A DNA stretch of 64,000 nucleotides from Gammaproteobacteria bacterium (GTDB taxonomy: Bacteria; Pseudomonadota; Gammaproteobacteria; Burkholderiales; Rhodocyclaceae): assembly GCA_029289265.1 (NCBI GenBank), contig JARFTX010000010.1, positions 16,087 through 80,086 of the forward strand. The letters are read 5' to 3'. The notes below the pieces were generated by a model that did not search any database, was not told the origin of the DNA, and worked only from the letters and a program-made list of their open reading frames with translations. Below are positions 29,457 through 39,238 of this stretch, one piece after another (positions within the stretch are counted from its first letter, which is position 1; every line of letters starts with the position of its first letter). The translations under genes and the position numbers were made by a program.

Positions 29457-30230
29457 TCAGAGCTTGAGCACCTGCTTCACCGCCGGCCACTGCCGGCGGC
29501 TGATCGGCAGACGCTCGGGCACCGCCTCGAGCAGGATCTCCCAGTGCCCCTCGCCGTCGCCCTCGCTCACCCGCTCGATGCCCTTGATGGCGGCGACCGC
29601 GACCAGGCAGCTGCGATGCACGCGCAGGAAACGGCCGGCGAACTCCTCCTCGAGCTGGACCAGCGCCTCGTCGAGCACATACTCGCGCGCCGCGCAGCGC
29701 GCCGTCACATACTTGAGCTCGGCCTTGAGGTAGAGAACGTCGGCCACCGGCACGAGCAGGATGCGGCCGCGCTCGCTCACGCTGAAGTGTTGGCGCGCCG
29801 CCGGTGCAAGCGCGGCGAGCACGGCATCGTCGGGCGGCCGGACGAAGCGGCGCGCCTTGCCGAGCGCCTCCGCGAGCCGAGCCGCCCGCACCGGCTTGAG
29901 CAGATAGTCGACCGCCGCGACCTCGAAGGCCTGCACCGCGTACTCGTCATAGGCCGTGGTGAATACCACCGCAGGCGGTTGCGGCAGTCGGGCGAGGTGG
30001 CGCGCGAGTTCGACGCCGTCCATCGCCGGCATGCGGATGTCGGCGAGCACGACGTCGGCCGGGCTGTCCTCGATCAGGCGCAAGGCCTCGATGCCGTTGC
30101 CGGCCATGCCGACCAGGGTGCACGGCTGCGCCTGCGCAACGTCGCCGAGCAACTCGCGCAGGCGCGCCCGCGCCGGCGCCTCGTCGTCGACCACCAGCAC
30201 CCGCAGCGGCGCCTCCACCCGCCCGCTCAC
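29457..30230 (-). CDS. LytTR-family response regulator (AlgR-like)
   Basis: A 257-residue regulator with a receiver domain (about 8-125) and a LytTR DNA-binding domain (about 150-255). The phosphoacceptor is Asp64 in VLADIRMP. LytTR hallmarks include LKAELKYV and [10 protein letters not shown]. The GTG start ending at 30230 overlaps the sensor-kinase stop as GTGA, which decides the start. Pseudomonas algR occupies the same position between algZ and the hem genes and controls alginate and type IV pili, so a surface-behaviour role is plausible. Specific targets here are unknown. Confidence 0.9.
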   Translation of the reverse strand: MSGRVEAPLRVLVVDDEAPARARLRELLGDVAQAQPCTLVGMAGNGIEALRLIEDSPADVVLADIRMPAMDGVELARHLARLPQPPAVVFTTAYDEYAVQAFEVAAVDYLLKPVRAARLAEALGKARRFVRPPDDAVLAALAPAARQHFSVSERGRILLVPVADVLYLKAELKYVTARCAAREYVLDEALVQLEEEFAGRFLRVHRSCLVAVAAIKGIERVSEGDGEGHWEILLEAVPERLPISRRQWPAVKQVLKL

Positions 30231-31252
30231 TGGCCCGAGCTCCGGTACGGCAGCCGGATGCGCACGCGGTAGCGCCCGTTGGTCGCGACGATGTCGAGGC
30301 CGGCTTCCAGATCGAAGAACAGCATGAGTCGCTCCCTGATGTTGTCGAGAGCCATCCGGTTGCCGGCCTCGTGGCGCTCGGCATCGGCAATCGGATTTTC
30401 GACTTCGAGGCGCAGCTCCTGGCCGCGGCGGTAAAGGCGCACGACGATCTCGCCCGCCTCGGCGGCGGGCTCGATGCCATGGTATACGGCATTTTCCAGC
30501 AGCGGTTGCAGCAGCAGCGGCGGCACCAGCGCATCGCGCGGACAGTGTGCCGTCTCCCAGCGCACCTGCAGGCGCTCGCCCAGGCGCAGGCGCTCGAGCT
30601 CCAGATAGCCCTCGCACAGCGCCAGCTCCTGAGCAAGCGGCACCAGCTCGCGGTTTTCGCGCATCAGTACGCGAAAGAGGTCTGCGAGTTCCTCGAGCGC
30701 ATGCTCGGCGCGGCGCGGATCGGTGCGGATCACGCCCAGCACGCCGTTCAGGCTGTTGAACAGGAAATGTGGCCGGATGCGGGCGGTGAGCGCCATCAAT
30801 CGTGCCTCGGTGAGCGCCGTCGACAAGAGCCGCGTGCGGTAATCGAAGTAGATCAGCGCGATCGCCGTCGCCGCGAAGGCCCAGGTGAGCCAACGGCCGA
30901 TGTGCACGGTCGCCTCGCCCCCCGAGGCAGCCAGGACCGGATGCACGGCCCAGGCGATCGTGCCGACCAGAGCGAACACCACAGCCGTCGCGACCAAACG
31001 GCGCTGACGTGCGAGCCACGGCTGGGCGAGGTAGAGCCCGAGCGCGGCGAGAAACAGCGGCAGCTCGACCCAGGCCGCCATCACCAGCATCTCGCGGATA
31101 TGGCCGTCGACGGTGTCGGTGCGGATCACCGCGGTGCCGGCCGCGAGCACGTTCACCAGCAGCAGCAGGCGCAACAGCACGCCGAGATTGCGGAAATTGG
31201 GCAACCCCCCGGGCGCCGCGGGCGGCGGAGACTTTTGTTTTATACTCTGCAT
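30227..31252 (-). CDS. LytS/AlgZ-type sensor histidine kinase
   Basis: Membrane sensor kinase paired with the downstream LytTR regulator. The 341-residue protein has about four membrane helices within residues 24-140, then the His_kinase domain with [13 protein letters not shown] around His162, and an ATPase domain with [15 protein letters not shown]. No separate periplasmic sensor domain is present, like AlgZ/FimS of Pseudomonas. It is divergent from argH, matching the Pseudomonas argH / algZ-algR order. Its signal is unknown. Confidence 0.9.
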   Translation of the reverse strand: MQSIKQKSPPPAAPGGLPNFRNLGVLLRLLLLVNVLAAGTAVIRTDTVDGHIREMLVMAAWVELPLFLAALGLYLAQPWLARQRRLVATAVVFALVGTIAWAVHPVLAASGGEATVHIGRWLTWAFAATAIALIYFDYRTRLLSTALTEARLMALTARIRPHFLFNSLNGVLGVIRTDPRRAEHALEELADLFRVLMRENRELVPLAQELALCEGYLELERLRLGERLQVRWETAHCPRDALVPPLLLQPLLENAVYHGIEPAAEAGEIVVRLYRRGQELRLEVENPIADAERHEAGNRMALDNIRERLMLFFDLEAGLDIVATNGRYRVRIRLPYRSSGQ

Positions 31253-31342
31253 CGCTCAGGCGGGGCCACGCGACCGCCGCTCGTCCTCCCAGAATGCAAG
31301 CCGGACTGCGACCGGCTGCCCCACTTCCCTGCTGCAGGCATT

Positions 31343-32737
31343 ATGACAGACACCTCCGCATCGCAACCGGCCAAGGCCTGGTCGGGCCGCTTCTCAGAAC
31401 CTGTGTCCGATCTGGTCAAACGTTATACCGCCTCGGTGACTTTCGACCAGCGCATGGCGCTCCAGGATATCCGCGGATCGCTCGCCCACGCGAAGATGCT
31501 CGCCCGCCAGGGCATCATCGGCGCAGCCGACCTGGCCGACATCGAGCGCGGCATGGCGCAGATCGCCGGCGAGATCGAGCGTGGCGAGTTTCACTGGAAC
31601 CTCGACGACGAGGACGTGCATCTCAACATCGAGAAGCGGCTCACCGCGCTGGTCGGTGCGGCGGGCAAGCGCCTGCACACCGGGCGCAGCCGCAACGACC
31701 AGGTTGCGACCGACATCCGCCTGTGGCTGCGCGACGCGATCGACCAGATCCTCGCGCTGATCGGCGAGTTCCAGGAGCGGCTGCTCGATCTCGCCGAGCA
31801 GCACGCAGCGACGCCGATGCCGGGTTTCACGCACCTGCAGGTCGCCCAGCCGGTGACCTTCGGCCACCACCTGATGGCCTACTACGAGATGACGCGGCGC
31901 GACGCCGAGCGCTTCGCCGACGCCCGTCGGCGAGTGAATCGCCTGCCCCTCGGCTCGGCCGCGCTCGCCGGCACCAGCTACCCGATCGACCGTGAGTTCG
32001 TCGCGCGCGAGCTGGGTTTCGACGAGATCTGCGCGAACTCGCTCGACGCGGTGAGCGACCGCGACTTCGCGATCGAATTCTGCGCCGCCTCGGCGCTGCT
32101 GATGACGCACCTGTCGCGCCTCTCCGAGGAGCTCATCCTGTGGATGAGCCCGCGCGTGGGCTTCATCGACCTCGCCGACCGCTTCTGCACCGGCTCGAGC
32201 ATCATGCCGCAGAAGCGCAACCCCGACGTGCCCGAGCTGGTGCGCGGCAAGACCGGGCGCGTCAATGGCAGCCTGGTCGCGCTGCTCACGCTGATGAAGG
32301 GCCAGCCGCTTGCCTACAACAAGGACAATCAGGAAGACAAGGAGCCGCTGTTCGACACCGCCGACACGGTGATCGACACGCTGCGCATCTATGCGGACAT
32401 GGTCGGCGGCATCCGCGTCAAGGCCGACGCGATGCGCGCCGCGCTCGCGCAGGGCTACGCGACCGCGACCGACCTCGCCGACTATCTGGTGAAGAAGGGC
32501 CTGCCGTTCCGCGATGCCCACGAAGCCGTCGCCCTCGCGGTGCGCGCGGCCGAGGACTCGGGGCGCGACCTGCCGGAACTCGCTCTCGACGAGCTGCGCA
32601 AGTTCTCCACGCTGATCGAGGCGGACATCTTCGACGTTCTGACGGTCGAAGGTTCGTTGGCCTCGCGCAACCACGCGGGCGGCACCGCGCCCGATCAGGT
32701 GCGGGCTGCGGTCGCCGCCGCGCGCGCGCGCCGCTGA
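31343..32737 (+). CDS. argH: Argininosuccinate lyase
   Basis: Final enzyme of arginine synthesis, splitting argininosuccinate into arginine and fumarate. The ATG at 31343 gives [20 protein letters not shown], a normal ArgH N-terminus. The 464-residue product contains the fumarase-superfamily signature [12 protein letters not shown] (flexible catalytic loop), [10 protein letters not shown] and the helical bundle core. It has its own promoter region of about 90 bases shared with the divergent algZ-like gene. Confidence 0.97.
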   Translation: MTDTSASQPAKAWSGRFSEPVSDLVKRYTASVTFDQRMALQDIRGSLAHAKMLARQGIIGAADLADIERGMAQIAGEIERGEFHWNLDDEDVHLNIEKRLTALVGAAGKRLHTGRSRNDQVATDIRLWLRDAIDQILALIGEFQERLLDLAEQHAATPMPGFTHLQVAQPVTFGHHLMAYYEMTRRDAERFADARRRVNRLPLGSAALAGTSYPIDREFVARELGFDEICANSLDAVSDRDFAIEFCAASALLMTHLSRLSEELILWMSPRVGFIDLADRFCTGSSIMPQKRNPDVPELVRGKTGRVNGSLVALLTLMKGQPLAYNKDNQEDKEPLFDTADTVIDTLRIYADMVGGIRVKADAMRAALAQGYATATDLADYLVKKGLPFRDAHEAVALAVRAAEDSGRDLPELALDELRKFSTLIEADIFDVLTVEGSLASRNHAGGTAPDQVRAAVAAARARR

Positions 32738-32823
32738 CACGCGGGCCGCGTCGTCACAGGCGGCGCAGCCGCACTTTAGAGGCACGAGAAAGGGACGGAC
32801 GGCTGACGAATCGAGGAGGTTCG

Positions 32824-34104
<1,281 letters not shown>

Positions 34105-34105
34105 G

Positions 34106-34160
34106 CCTGACCCGGTGGATGTCCCTGCCTCATTGTGACACCACGTCCTTCAGGGTCAGG
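34106..34160. repeat. Inverted repeat ahead of the fructosamine-kinase-like gene
   Basis: Arms CCTGACCC (34106-34113) and GGGTCAGG (34153-34160) are perfectly complementary, with GTGG/CCAC pairing possible further in. The right arm ends next to the ribosome site (AGGAGG at 34158-34163), so the hairpin could cover it in the transcript. It could also be an operator or chance. Confidence 0.4.
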
Positions 34161-34170
34161 AGGTAGCCCA

Positions 34171-35079
34171 GTGAGCGACGACCCCGTGCTCGACACGCTT
34201 TCCAGGGCCCTGCGCGCCGCCTGCGGCGACGGCTTCGCCGTTCAGGGTTGCGAGCCGGCGCGAGGGGGCTGCATCCACGACGCCTTCGTCGTCCGCGGCG
34301 ACGACACGCGCTTCTTCGTCAAGATGAACAGCGCCGACGCCCTGCCGATGTTCGAGGCCGAGGCCGACGGGCTTGCTGCGATCGCCGCGAGCGGCGCCTT
34401 TCGCACGCCGCAGGTCGTCGGCTCGGGCGCAGACGAGGTCCACGCCTGGCTGATCCTCGAGCACATCGACCTGCGCCCGCTCGGCGCGGCCGGCGAGGGC
34501 ACCCGCTTCGCCGAGGCCCTGGCCGCCCTGCACCAGGCCGAGGGCCCGGAGTTCGGCTGGCACCGCGACAACTTCATCGGCAGTACGCCGCAGCAGAACG
34601 CCCCGGAGGCGAACTGGGCGCATTTCTTCGTCAACCGCCGACTGCGCCCGCAGTTCGAGCTGGCGCGACGAGCCGGCCTCGACAACGCGGCGTTCAATCA
34701 GGCCCAGCGGATGATGACGCGAGTTCCGGCCCTGTTTCTCGACTACCGGCCAAGGCCCGCGCTGCTGCACGGCGACCTGTGGCACGGCAATGCGGCCGTG
34801 GATGCGGCCGGCACCCCGGTCGTGTTCGATCCCGCCTGCCACTATGGCGACCGCGAATCCGACCTGGCGATGAGCGAACTCTTCGGCGGCTTTCCGTCCG
34901 CCTTCTACCTCACCTACCGCAAGCTCGCGCCGCTCGACGCCGACTACGAGCTGCGCAAGCCGCTCTACAGCCTGTACCACCTCCTCAACCACCTCAACCT
35001 GTTCGGTAGAGGCTACCTGCGCGAAGTCTTGCGGCTCACCGCCAAGCTCGCCGACGCGCTGTCCTCGCGCGGTCTTTGA
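34171..35079 (+). CDS. Fructosamine-3-kinase family protein
   Basis: A 302-residue ATP-dependent kinase of the fructosamine kinase/ketosamine-3-kinase family (YniA-like), thought to phosphorylate glycated amines and help repair protein glycation. Motifs are FFVKMN (nucleotide-binding Lys), WLILEHIDL, catalytic LLHGDLWHGNAAV and VFDPACHYGDRESDLAM, all diagnostic for the family. The GTG start at 34171 has AGGAGG seven bases upstream. It follows the kinase-CNB gene and may share its transcript. Confidence 0.92.
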   Translation: MSDDPVLDTLSRALRAACGDGFAVQGCEPARGGCIHDAFVVRGDDTRFFVKMNSADALPMFEAEADGLAAIAASGAFRTPQVVGSGADEVHAWLILEHIDLRPLGAAGEGTRFAEALAALHQAEGPEFGWHRDNFIGSTPQQNAPEANWAHFFVNRRLRPQFELARRAGLDNAAFNQAQRMMTRVPALFLDYRPRPALLHGDLWHGNAAVDAAGTPVVFDPACHYGDRESDLAMSELFGGFPSAFYLTYRKLAPLDADYELRKPLYSLYHLLNHLNLFGRGYLREVLRLTAKLADALSSRGL

Positions 35080-35228
35080 GGCGCCGGCGAGGCCGGCCCC
35101 GCCCCCCCGTCCGTCGTGAGGGCGACTACGCCGACTTGGTCCGACGCTCCGTCGGGGGTGCGTGCGAATGCGCCGACCTGCCGCGATCGCGGCCTCGCTG
35201 TAGCGAACACCCTGCAAGCCGTCTCTGT

Positions 35229-36317
35229 TCACTCGCTGCGCAGCGCCTTGTGAGCGAGGTGATAGACGAGCAGCGGCAACGGCATGCGTAGCCAGTGGCT
35301 GCGCACGAACGCAAGCCAGCGGGCGAAGCGCGTCGCCCGGCTTGCGCACGAGGGATGATCGGGCAGCAGCACACGCTCGAGCATCCACCGGCGCGGTCCG
35401 GCCAGGACCGGCGTCCCCAACGCGGCGCGCAGGCCCAATCGGGCCTCTTCCGGCACCGCCGTCCCGTACACGCGCCGGGACTGCTCCATCGCATCGAGCA
35501 GCGGCCGGGCCAGACCCATCTCCATCGCCCGCACCTGTATGCGCGGCCAGAAACCGGCGTCCACGCCGAACTCGCCGAACAGGGTGTGCAGGTCGTAGAG
35601 GTCGCGCAGTCCCTTGTGGAACTCGTTGAAGAACAGGTGGCAGGCGGAGTGGATCACCATGTCCTCGGGCGCGAGCACCGCGTACATGCCCGCTCCCCGT
35701 TGGCCTGCCGGCACGGCGCGCGCGAGCAGCGCGGCGGCGTCGGGCACGATCCCCGAGGTGGGGGGAACGATGGTGTGGTGCACGTCGATGAGGGTGCAGC
35801 GGTCCTTGTGCTGCATGGGCGGCAGCTCGTGCATCCACTTGCGGTAGTAGCGCTGGTCGTAGCGGTTGAGTCCCTCCGGAATCCAGCCGCCGCCCATCAG
35901 CGCGTCCTCGACGCGACCGAGCGCGTGGGACGGCACGAGGATGTCGACATCGTTGAAGGTACGGCCGAGGGCAGCGCGACGGCCGCTCATGCAATAGGCG
36001 GCGCCCTTGAGCAACACCACCGGCACCTCGAGCGGCCCGAGGGCGGCGGCGATGTGGTCGAGCTCCCAGAGCACGGCCTCGCGGTGGCGTTGCGACAGCC
36101 GCCTGGCGATGTCCAGGTGCCGGCGCGCCTCGGGCGGCGCCGAATCGAGCCGTCCGGCCGCATCGAGGCGTTCGTGCAACTGGCCGAGCAAGTCCGCGCC
36201 ACGCGCCTCGCCGATCAGCCGCTCCCAGCGTTTGAGATCGAAGCTGCGCACCTCGTCGGGCTCGCGCAGGGTCGCGGCAAGCAGGCTGTCCTGGCGCGGC
36301 GCCGCCACCCGGCTCAC
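35229..36317 (-). CDS. Nucleotidyltransferase-fold protein of the HPr-rel-A cassette
   Basis: A 362-residue protein of the uncharacterised NTP_transf_5 nucleotidyltransferase family. The central signature runs from VVLLKGAAYCM (100-110, Lys104-Gly105) to TFNDVDILVPS (120-130) with metal-binding-type Asp123 and Asp125. Additional conserved parts are LIDVHHTIVP and DMVIHSACHLFFN. The GTG start ending at 36317 overlaps the kinase stop as GTGA. It is last in the four-gene minus-strand cassette. The family may transfer a nucleotidyl group to protein or small molecule; the substrate is unknown. Confidence 0.85.
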   Translation of the reverse strand: MSRVAAPRQDSLLAATLREPDEVRSFDLKRWERLIGEARGADLLGQLHERLDAAGRLDSAPPEARRHLDIARRLSQRHREAVLWELDHIAAALGPLEVPVVLLKGAAYCMSGRRAALGRTFNDVDILVPSHALGRVEDALMGGGWIPEGLNRYDQRYYRKWMHELPPMQHKDRCTLIDVHHTIVPPTSGIVPDAAALLARAVPAGQRGAGMYAVLAPEDMVIHSACHLFFNEFHKGLRDLYDLHTLFGEFGVDAGFWPRIQVRAMEMGLARPLLDAMEQSRRVYGTAVPEEARLGLRAALGTPVLAGPRRWMLERVLLPDHPSCASRATRFARWLAFVRSHWLRMPLPLLVYHLAHKALRSE

Positions 36318-37228
36318 CGCGGCTCGCCTCGCGCGAGACGGTCGAGGAGCGGCACCACCTGGTCGAGATGGCCGTAGCGCACGCGCCGGATCTCGCACCG
36401 ATCCACGAGCCCCGCCAGCGCATCGAATGCGTCGCCCCCCAGGAAGGCGTAGTTGAATGCGTGGCGGACCATCTCCATGAAGGCGTGCGCCTTGCCTTCC
36501 GTCTCGACCTCGAGTGCGGCGCCCTCCGAGTACTTGGGAAACACCAGCCAGGCCGGCATCGCCGGCTCGCCCCGGCGCAGCACGCTGTCACGCGGCGGAC
36601 GCACGTGGGCAACCGCGCCCTTGGTGGTATCGGGGCAGACCTCGCCGACCTCGAGCCCGCCGAGTGCGCGGATCACCTCGATCGACCGGTTCTTCAGGCT
36701 GATCGGGCGCGCGACCGGGACCACCCGACCGTCATCGAGCCGGACCAATCCCAGCTCGTCCGACAACAGTCGCCAGCCGGCGTGCACCAGGCCGGCACAC
36801 AGCGTGCTCTTGCCCGAGCCCGGATCGGCGGCCAGAAGCAGCGCGCTGCCATCGCGCTCGAGCACCGCCGCATGCAGGATGAGGTGGTCGTGGGCGTGGG
36901 TGGACACCACCCAGTTCAGGCCCCACTCGAGCATGGCGAAGGCCTGGTGGCGCGGCAGCGGCTTGAACGGGATGCGCCCGTCGCACGAGAAGATGACTTG
37001 CGGCCGCAGGATGCGCCTGAGCACCGACGGCGGTTCGACCCGGACCTCGAAGTCGACGAAAGCGTCCGATTCGATTGCGTCGAAATCGGCATAGAGACGA
37101 TGCAGTCCGCTGGAGACCTGGCTGATCGGCGACTTCACCCGCACGACGAAGGGGCCGCAAGGCAGGACGACGCCGGGTCCTGCGAGCTGATCCGCGAACC
37201 GGCGCGACGCGATGGCCGAGACCTTCAC
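36314..37228 (-). CDS. HprK-related kinase A
   Basis: A 304-residue P-loop protein related to HPr kinase/phosphorylase. The N-terminal third (1-110) is specific to this group. The kinase core has a conserved histidine (LILHAAVLERDG, His119), Walker A AADPGSGKSTL (133-143) and SDELGLVR (156-163), corresponding to HprK catalytic acids. PTS HPr is not encoded nearby, so the target is likely something else. GTG start ending at 37228 overlaps the PqqD-like stop as GTGA. NCBI-type family naming puts this protein with a PqqD relative and a nucleotidyltransferase in an 'HPr-rel-A system'. Confidence 0.88.
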   Translation of the reverse strand: MKVSAIASRRFADQLAGPGVVLPCGPFVVRVKSPISQVSSGLHRLYADFDAIESDAFVDFEVRVEPPSVLRRILRPQVIFSCDGRIPFKPLPRHQAFAMLEWGLNWVVSTHAHDHLILHAAVLERDGSALLLAADPGSGKSTLCAGLVHAGWRLLSDELGLVRLDDGRVVPVARPISLKNRSIEVIRALGGLEVGEVCPDTTKGAVAHVRPPRDSVLRRGEPAMPAWLVFPKYSEGAALEVETEGKAHAFMEMVRHAFNYAFLGGDAFDALAGLVDRCEIRRVRYGHLDQVVPLLDRLARGEPR

Positions 37229-37455
37229 GCGACTCGCTCTAGGGCCCCGATAAGGACCAGATGCTCGATGATCGGCTCGGCGTCCGCGAGAAGATCGGCC
37301 CGATCGGCCGAGCAGCCCGCATCCGCAGCGCAGGCTTCGAGCATTGCGGCGCATTCCGCGGGAAGCAGCGAGGTCTGCGCCGAACTCGGTGCAAACACGA
37401 CGCAACCATCATCCCAGGCACGCCATCGCACCTCACGCCTGAACGAGTGGGTCAC
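37225..37455 (-). CDS. PqqD-like protein of the HPr-rel-A cassette
   Basis: Small winged-helix-type protein of the PqqD superfamily, whose known members are peptide chaperones (RiPP recognition elements) that hold precursor leaders for modifying enzymes. With the GTG ending at 37455 it has 76 residues: WRAWDDGCVVFAPSSAQTSLL (11-31) is the beta hairpin typical of PqqD relatives, then a helical part (DLLADAEPIIEHLVLIGALE). Start is uncertain: neither this GTG nor an upstream TTG ending at 37527 has a good ribosome site. It overlaps the kinase start by 4 bases. Confidence 0.78.
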   Translation of the reverse strand: MTHSFRREVRWRAWDDGCVVFAPSSAQTSLLPAECAAMLEACAADAGCSADRADLLADAEPIIEHLVLIGALERVA

Positions 37456-37530
37456 GCTTCTACTGCTGCGCCGTGCGTCGCCCGTGTGTCCGTACTGCGA
37501 ACAATGCCGTCCCGGACCGACGTCCAACGC

Positions 37531-38250
37531 TCAGTATTGCTGCGTCCAGTCGTCACTGTTGCGCGAGATCCCGTTGAAGCACCACAGCCCCCCGCCCTGA
37601 TCGTAGACATCGACCTCTTCCTTGAAGCGGGTCAGGTTCGAGCAGCCGCCCACCACGAGGTCGTTGGCAAACGCCGTCTGGAAGGCCGAAATCACGAGGT
37701 GCGGCGCGTTGTGCATGGAGGGGTAGCGCGAGCCGTAGTAGGTCGCATTGAGCAGCGCGGCGACGGCATGAAATACGATCGCATGAAGCGGGCCGCACTG
37801 GCCGGTCAGAAAAGTGTCGGAGACCGGAATCGAGCCGGCGCCCGGCCCGAGGGATCCCAGGCTGCGGTCCTTGCCGGGCCGGAAGAACACGGTAGCCTTC
37901 TTGCCGCCCTTGGCGCCAAAGAAAACCTGATTGAAGGACGCGCTGGGGCCGTACTGCGGAATGTACTCGGTCCACTTCACGAGTCCATGCGGGCTGCGCC
38001 ACCAGAATCCCGGACTGCAACCGCACATTGCCGGCTCGCCATGCCGTGAAAGCGCCGCGGACGCGGTCTCGGATCCGCACTGGCCGATTCCCGCTCCGAG
38101 CGCAGAGCGTCCCGGCAGGGTCATGAGTACACCCGCGCCCGCAAGGCCAGCGGTCGTGAGCCGGCGCCGAGCGTGGTCGGTTTGCCCTTGCGCCGCCGGG
38201 TCATCCGGCTGCGTTCGGGCGTCGCGGTCCTCGCGTACGTCGTCGCTCAT
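37531..38250 (-). CDS. Exported protein with CSPGFW motif, first gene of the HPr-rel-A cassette
   Basis: A 239-residue protein. The N-terminal 27 residues are hydrophilic and acidic, followed by HARRRLTTAGLAGAGVLMTL (26-45), which looks like a twin-arginine-type or Sec signal anchor. The rest resembles the extracellular 'C[ST]PGYWKNH' domain of unknown function: MCGCSPGFWW (75-84), then HAIVFHAVAALLNATYYGSR (156-175) and SAFQTAFAN. It has six cysteines (58, 76, 78, 152, 203, 224) that could pair or bind metal. ATG ends at 38250 with GGAG upstream. As the only exported product in the cassette it is the candidate substrate of the other three proteins; this is inference. Confidence 0.75.
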   Translation of the reverse strand: MSDDVREDRDARTQPDDPAAQGQTDHARRRLTTAGLAGAGVLMTLPGRSALGAGIGQCGSETASAALSRHGEPAMCGCSPGFWWRSPHGLVKWTEYIPQYGPSASFNQVFFGAKGGKKATVFFRPGKDRSLGSLGPGAGSIPVSDTFLTGQCGPLHAIVFHAVAALLNATYYGSRYPSMHNAPHLVISAFQTAFANDLVVGGCSNLTRFKEEVDVYDQGGGLWCFNGISRNSDDWTQQY

Positions 38251-38574
38251 GAAAACACTCCGATTCTACAAGCCTACGATGGAAAGCCTAGCACTCGGCC
38301 GTGATGCCGTGCGTGCGATTGTACACGGTCCAGGCCACATTCCATGCACTCGAGAAATCCCAAGCAACTATCACGCCGGAAGATTCATGGCGTTGATAAA
38401 TTGGCGAATTCATTGACGCACCCACGCCAACGGTCGCCGCACTGTAAAAAAATCCGACATCTGGCGCGAAGCCGACCGACCGCGCGCATCACGCCGCTGG
38501 CATTCGTGCTATGTTGCCGGAAACGGCCTGGAGGGTGCGGCGCCCGCCGACCCGCGGCCCAGAGGAGGACCGAC
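38251..38574. other. Divergent promoter region between the HPr-rel-A cassette and a small membrane-protein gene
   Basis: About 320 bases, relatively AT-rich around 38340-38460. On the minus strand TACAAT (plus coordinates 38319-38324, approximate) is a plausible -10 for the cassette, without a clear -35. No terminator, tRNA or convincing additional coding frame was found. Confidence 0.4.
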
Positions 38575-38781
38575 ATGAATCACCGCACCCTGAACCGAGT
38601 GGGCTCCGCCCTGGGTATCGGCGGAATAGCAATCTGCGCCGCCAGCACGCTTGGTCGCGCCGGCGGCATTTACTACGTATTGGGCTACGAGGTCGGCACG
38701 ATCTTCGGCGCGGGCGTGGCGCTGATTGCGGTCGCCTGTCTCGTCAAGCTCGAGGTGCTGGTGTCCCGCGGTGGCGGCTGA
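38575..38781 (+). CDS. Small hydrophobic membrane protein (68 aa), unknown
   Basis: I do not recognise this family. The ATG at 38575 has a strong ribosome site (AGAGGAGG, about 7 bases upstream), which is the best evidence that it is a gene. The 68-residue product has two hydrophobic segments, SALGIGGIAICAASTLG (about 11-27) and VGTIFGAGVALIAVACLVKL (about 40-59), with a Gly/Tyr loop GGIYYVLGYE between. It is divergent from the HPr-rel-A cassette and convergent with grxD. A functional link to the cassette is possible but unsupported. Confidence 0.65.
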   Translation: MNHRTLNRVGSALGIGGIAICAASTLGRAGGIYYVLGYEVGTIFGAGVALIAVACLVKLEVLVSRGGG

Positions 38782-38813
38782 TTCGATCTTCCCGCGCCGC
38801 CGCCACGGTCGGC

Positions 38814-39146
38814 TCAGCTCGATGCGGCGATCACACCGGCCTTGGCGAGCATATCCTGCAACTCGCCCGTCTCGTACATTTCCTTGACGATGTCACAGCC
38901 GCCGACGAATTCGCCCTGGATGTAGAGCTGCGGAATCGTCGGCCAGTTGGCGTATTCCTTGATGCCGCTGCGGACGGCCTCGTCCTCGAGGACGTTGATC
39001 GCGGCGACCTCGGTGAGGCCGCAGTTCCTGAGCACCTGGACTACCGCAGCCGAGAAGCCGCACTGAGGAAACTGCGGGGTGCCCTTCATGTAGAGCACGA
39101 CGGGATGGGAGGAAACCTGCTCGCGAATGACGCTCTGAATGTCCAT
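38814..39146 (-). CDS. grxD: Monothiol glutaredoxin Grx4
   Basis: Monothiol glutaredoxin that carries or transfers [2Fe-2S] clusters with glutathione. The 110-residue product has the active-site CGFS at residues 29-32 (PQFPQCGFSAAV), the GSH-binding Lys21 (MKGTP) and WPTIPQLY, ending with IGGxxDIV-like VGGCDIVKEMYETGEL. Length is typical. It stands alone; the upstream acyl-CoA synthetase gene ends 93 bases before its start on the same strand. Confidence 0.96.
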   Translation of the reverse strand: MDIQSVIREQVSSHPVVLYMKGTPQFPQCGFSAAVVQVLRNCGLTEVAAINVLEDEAVRSGIKEYANWPTIPQLYIQGEFVGGCDIVKEMYETGELQDMLAKAGVIAASS

Positions 39147-39238
39147 GGATCGGTCCAGAAACTGAGTGAATTAGTCGGACAAGTCTAGGGGCGGCCGGCC
39201 AGGCCGTCAAGCAGCGGCCGGGAAAGCCGGCGTGCCGT

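Noticed and set aside
36314..37228. Genuine HPr kinase/phosphorylase of the PTS
   Set aside because: The N-terminal domain differs from HprK, no HPr or PTS gene is nearby, and the neighbours are those of the HprK-related kinase A cassette.
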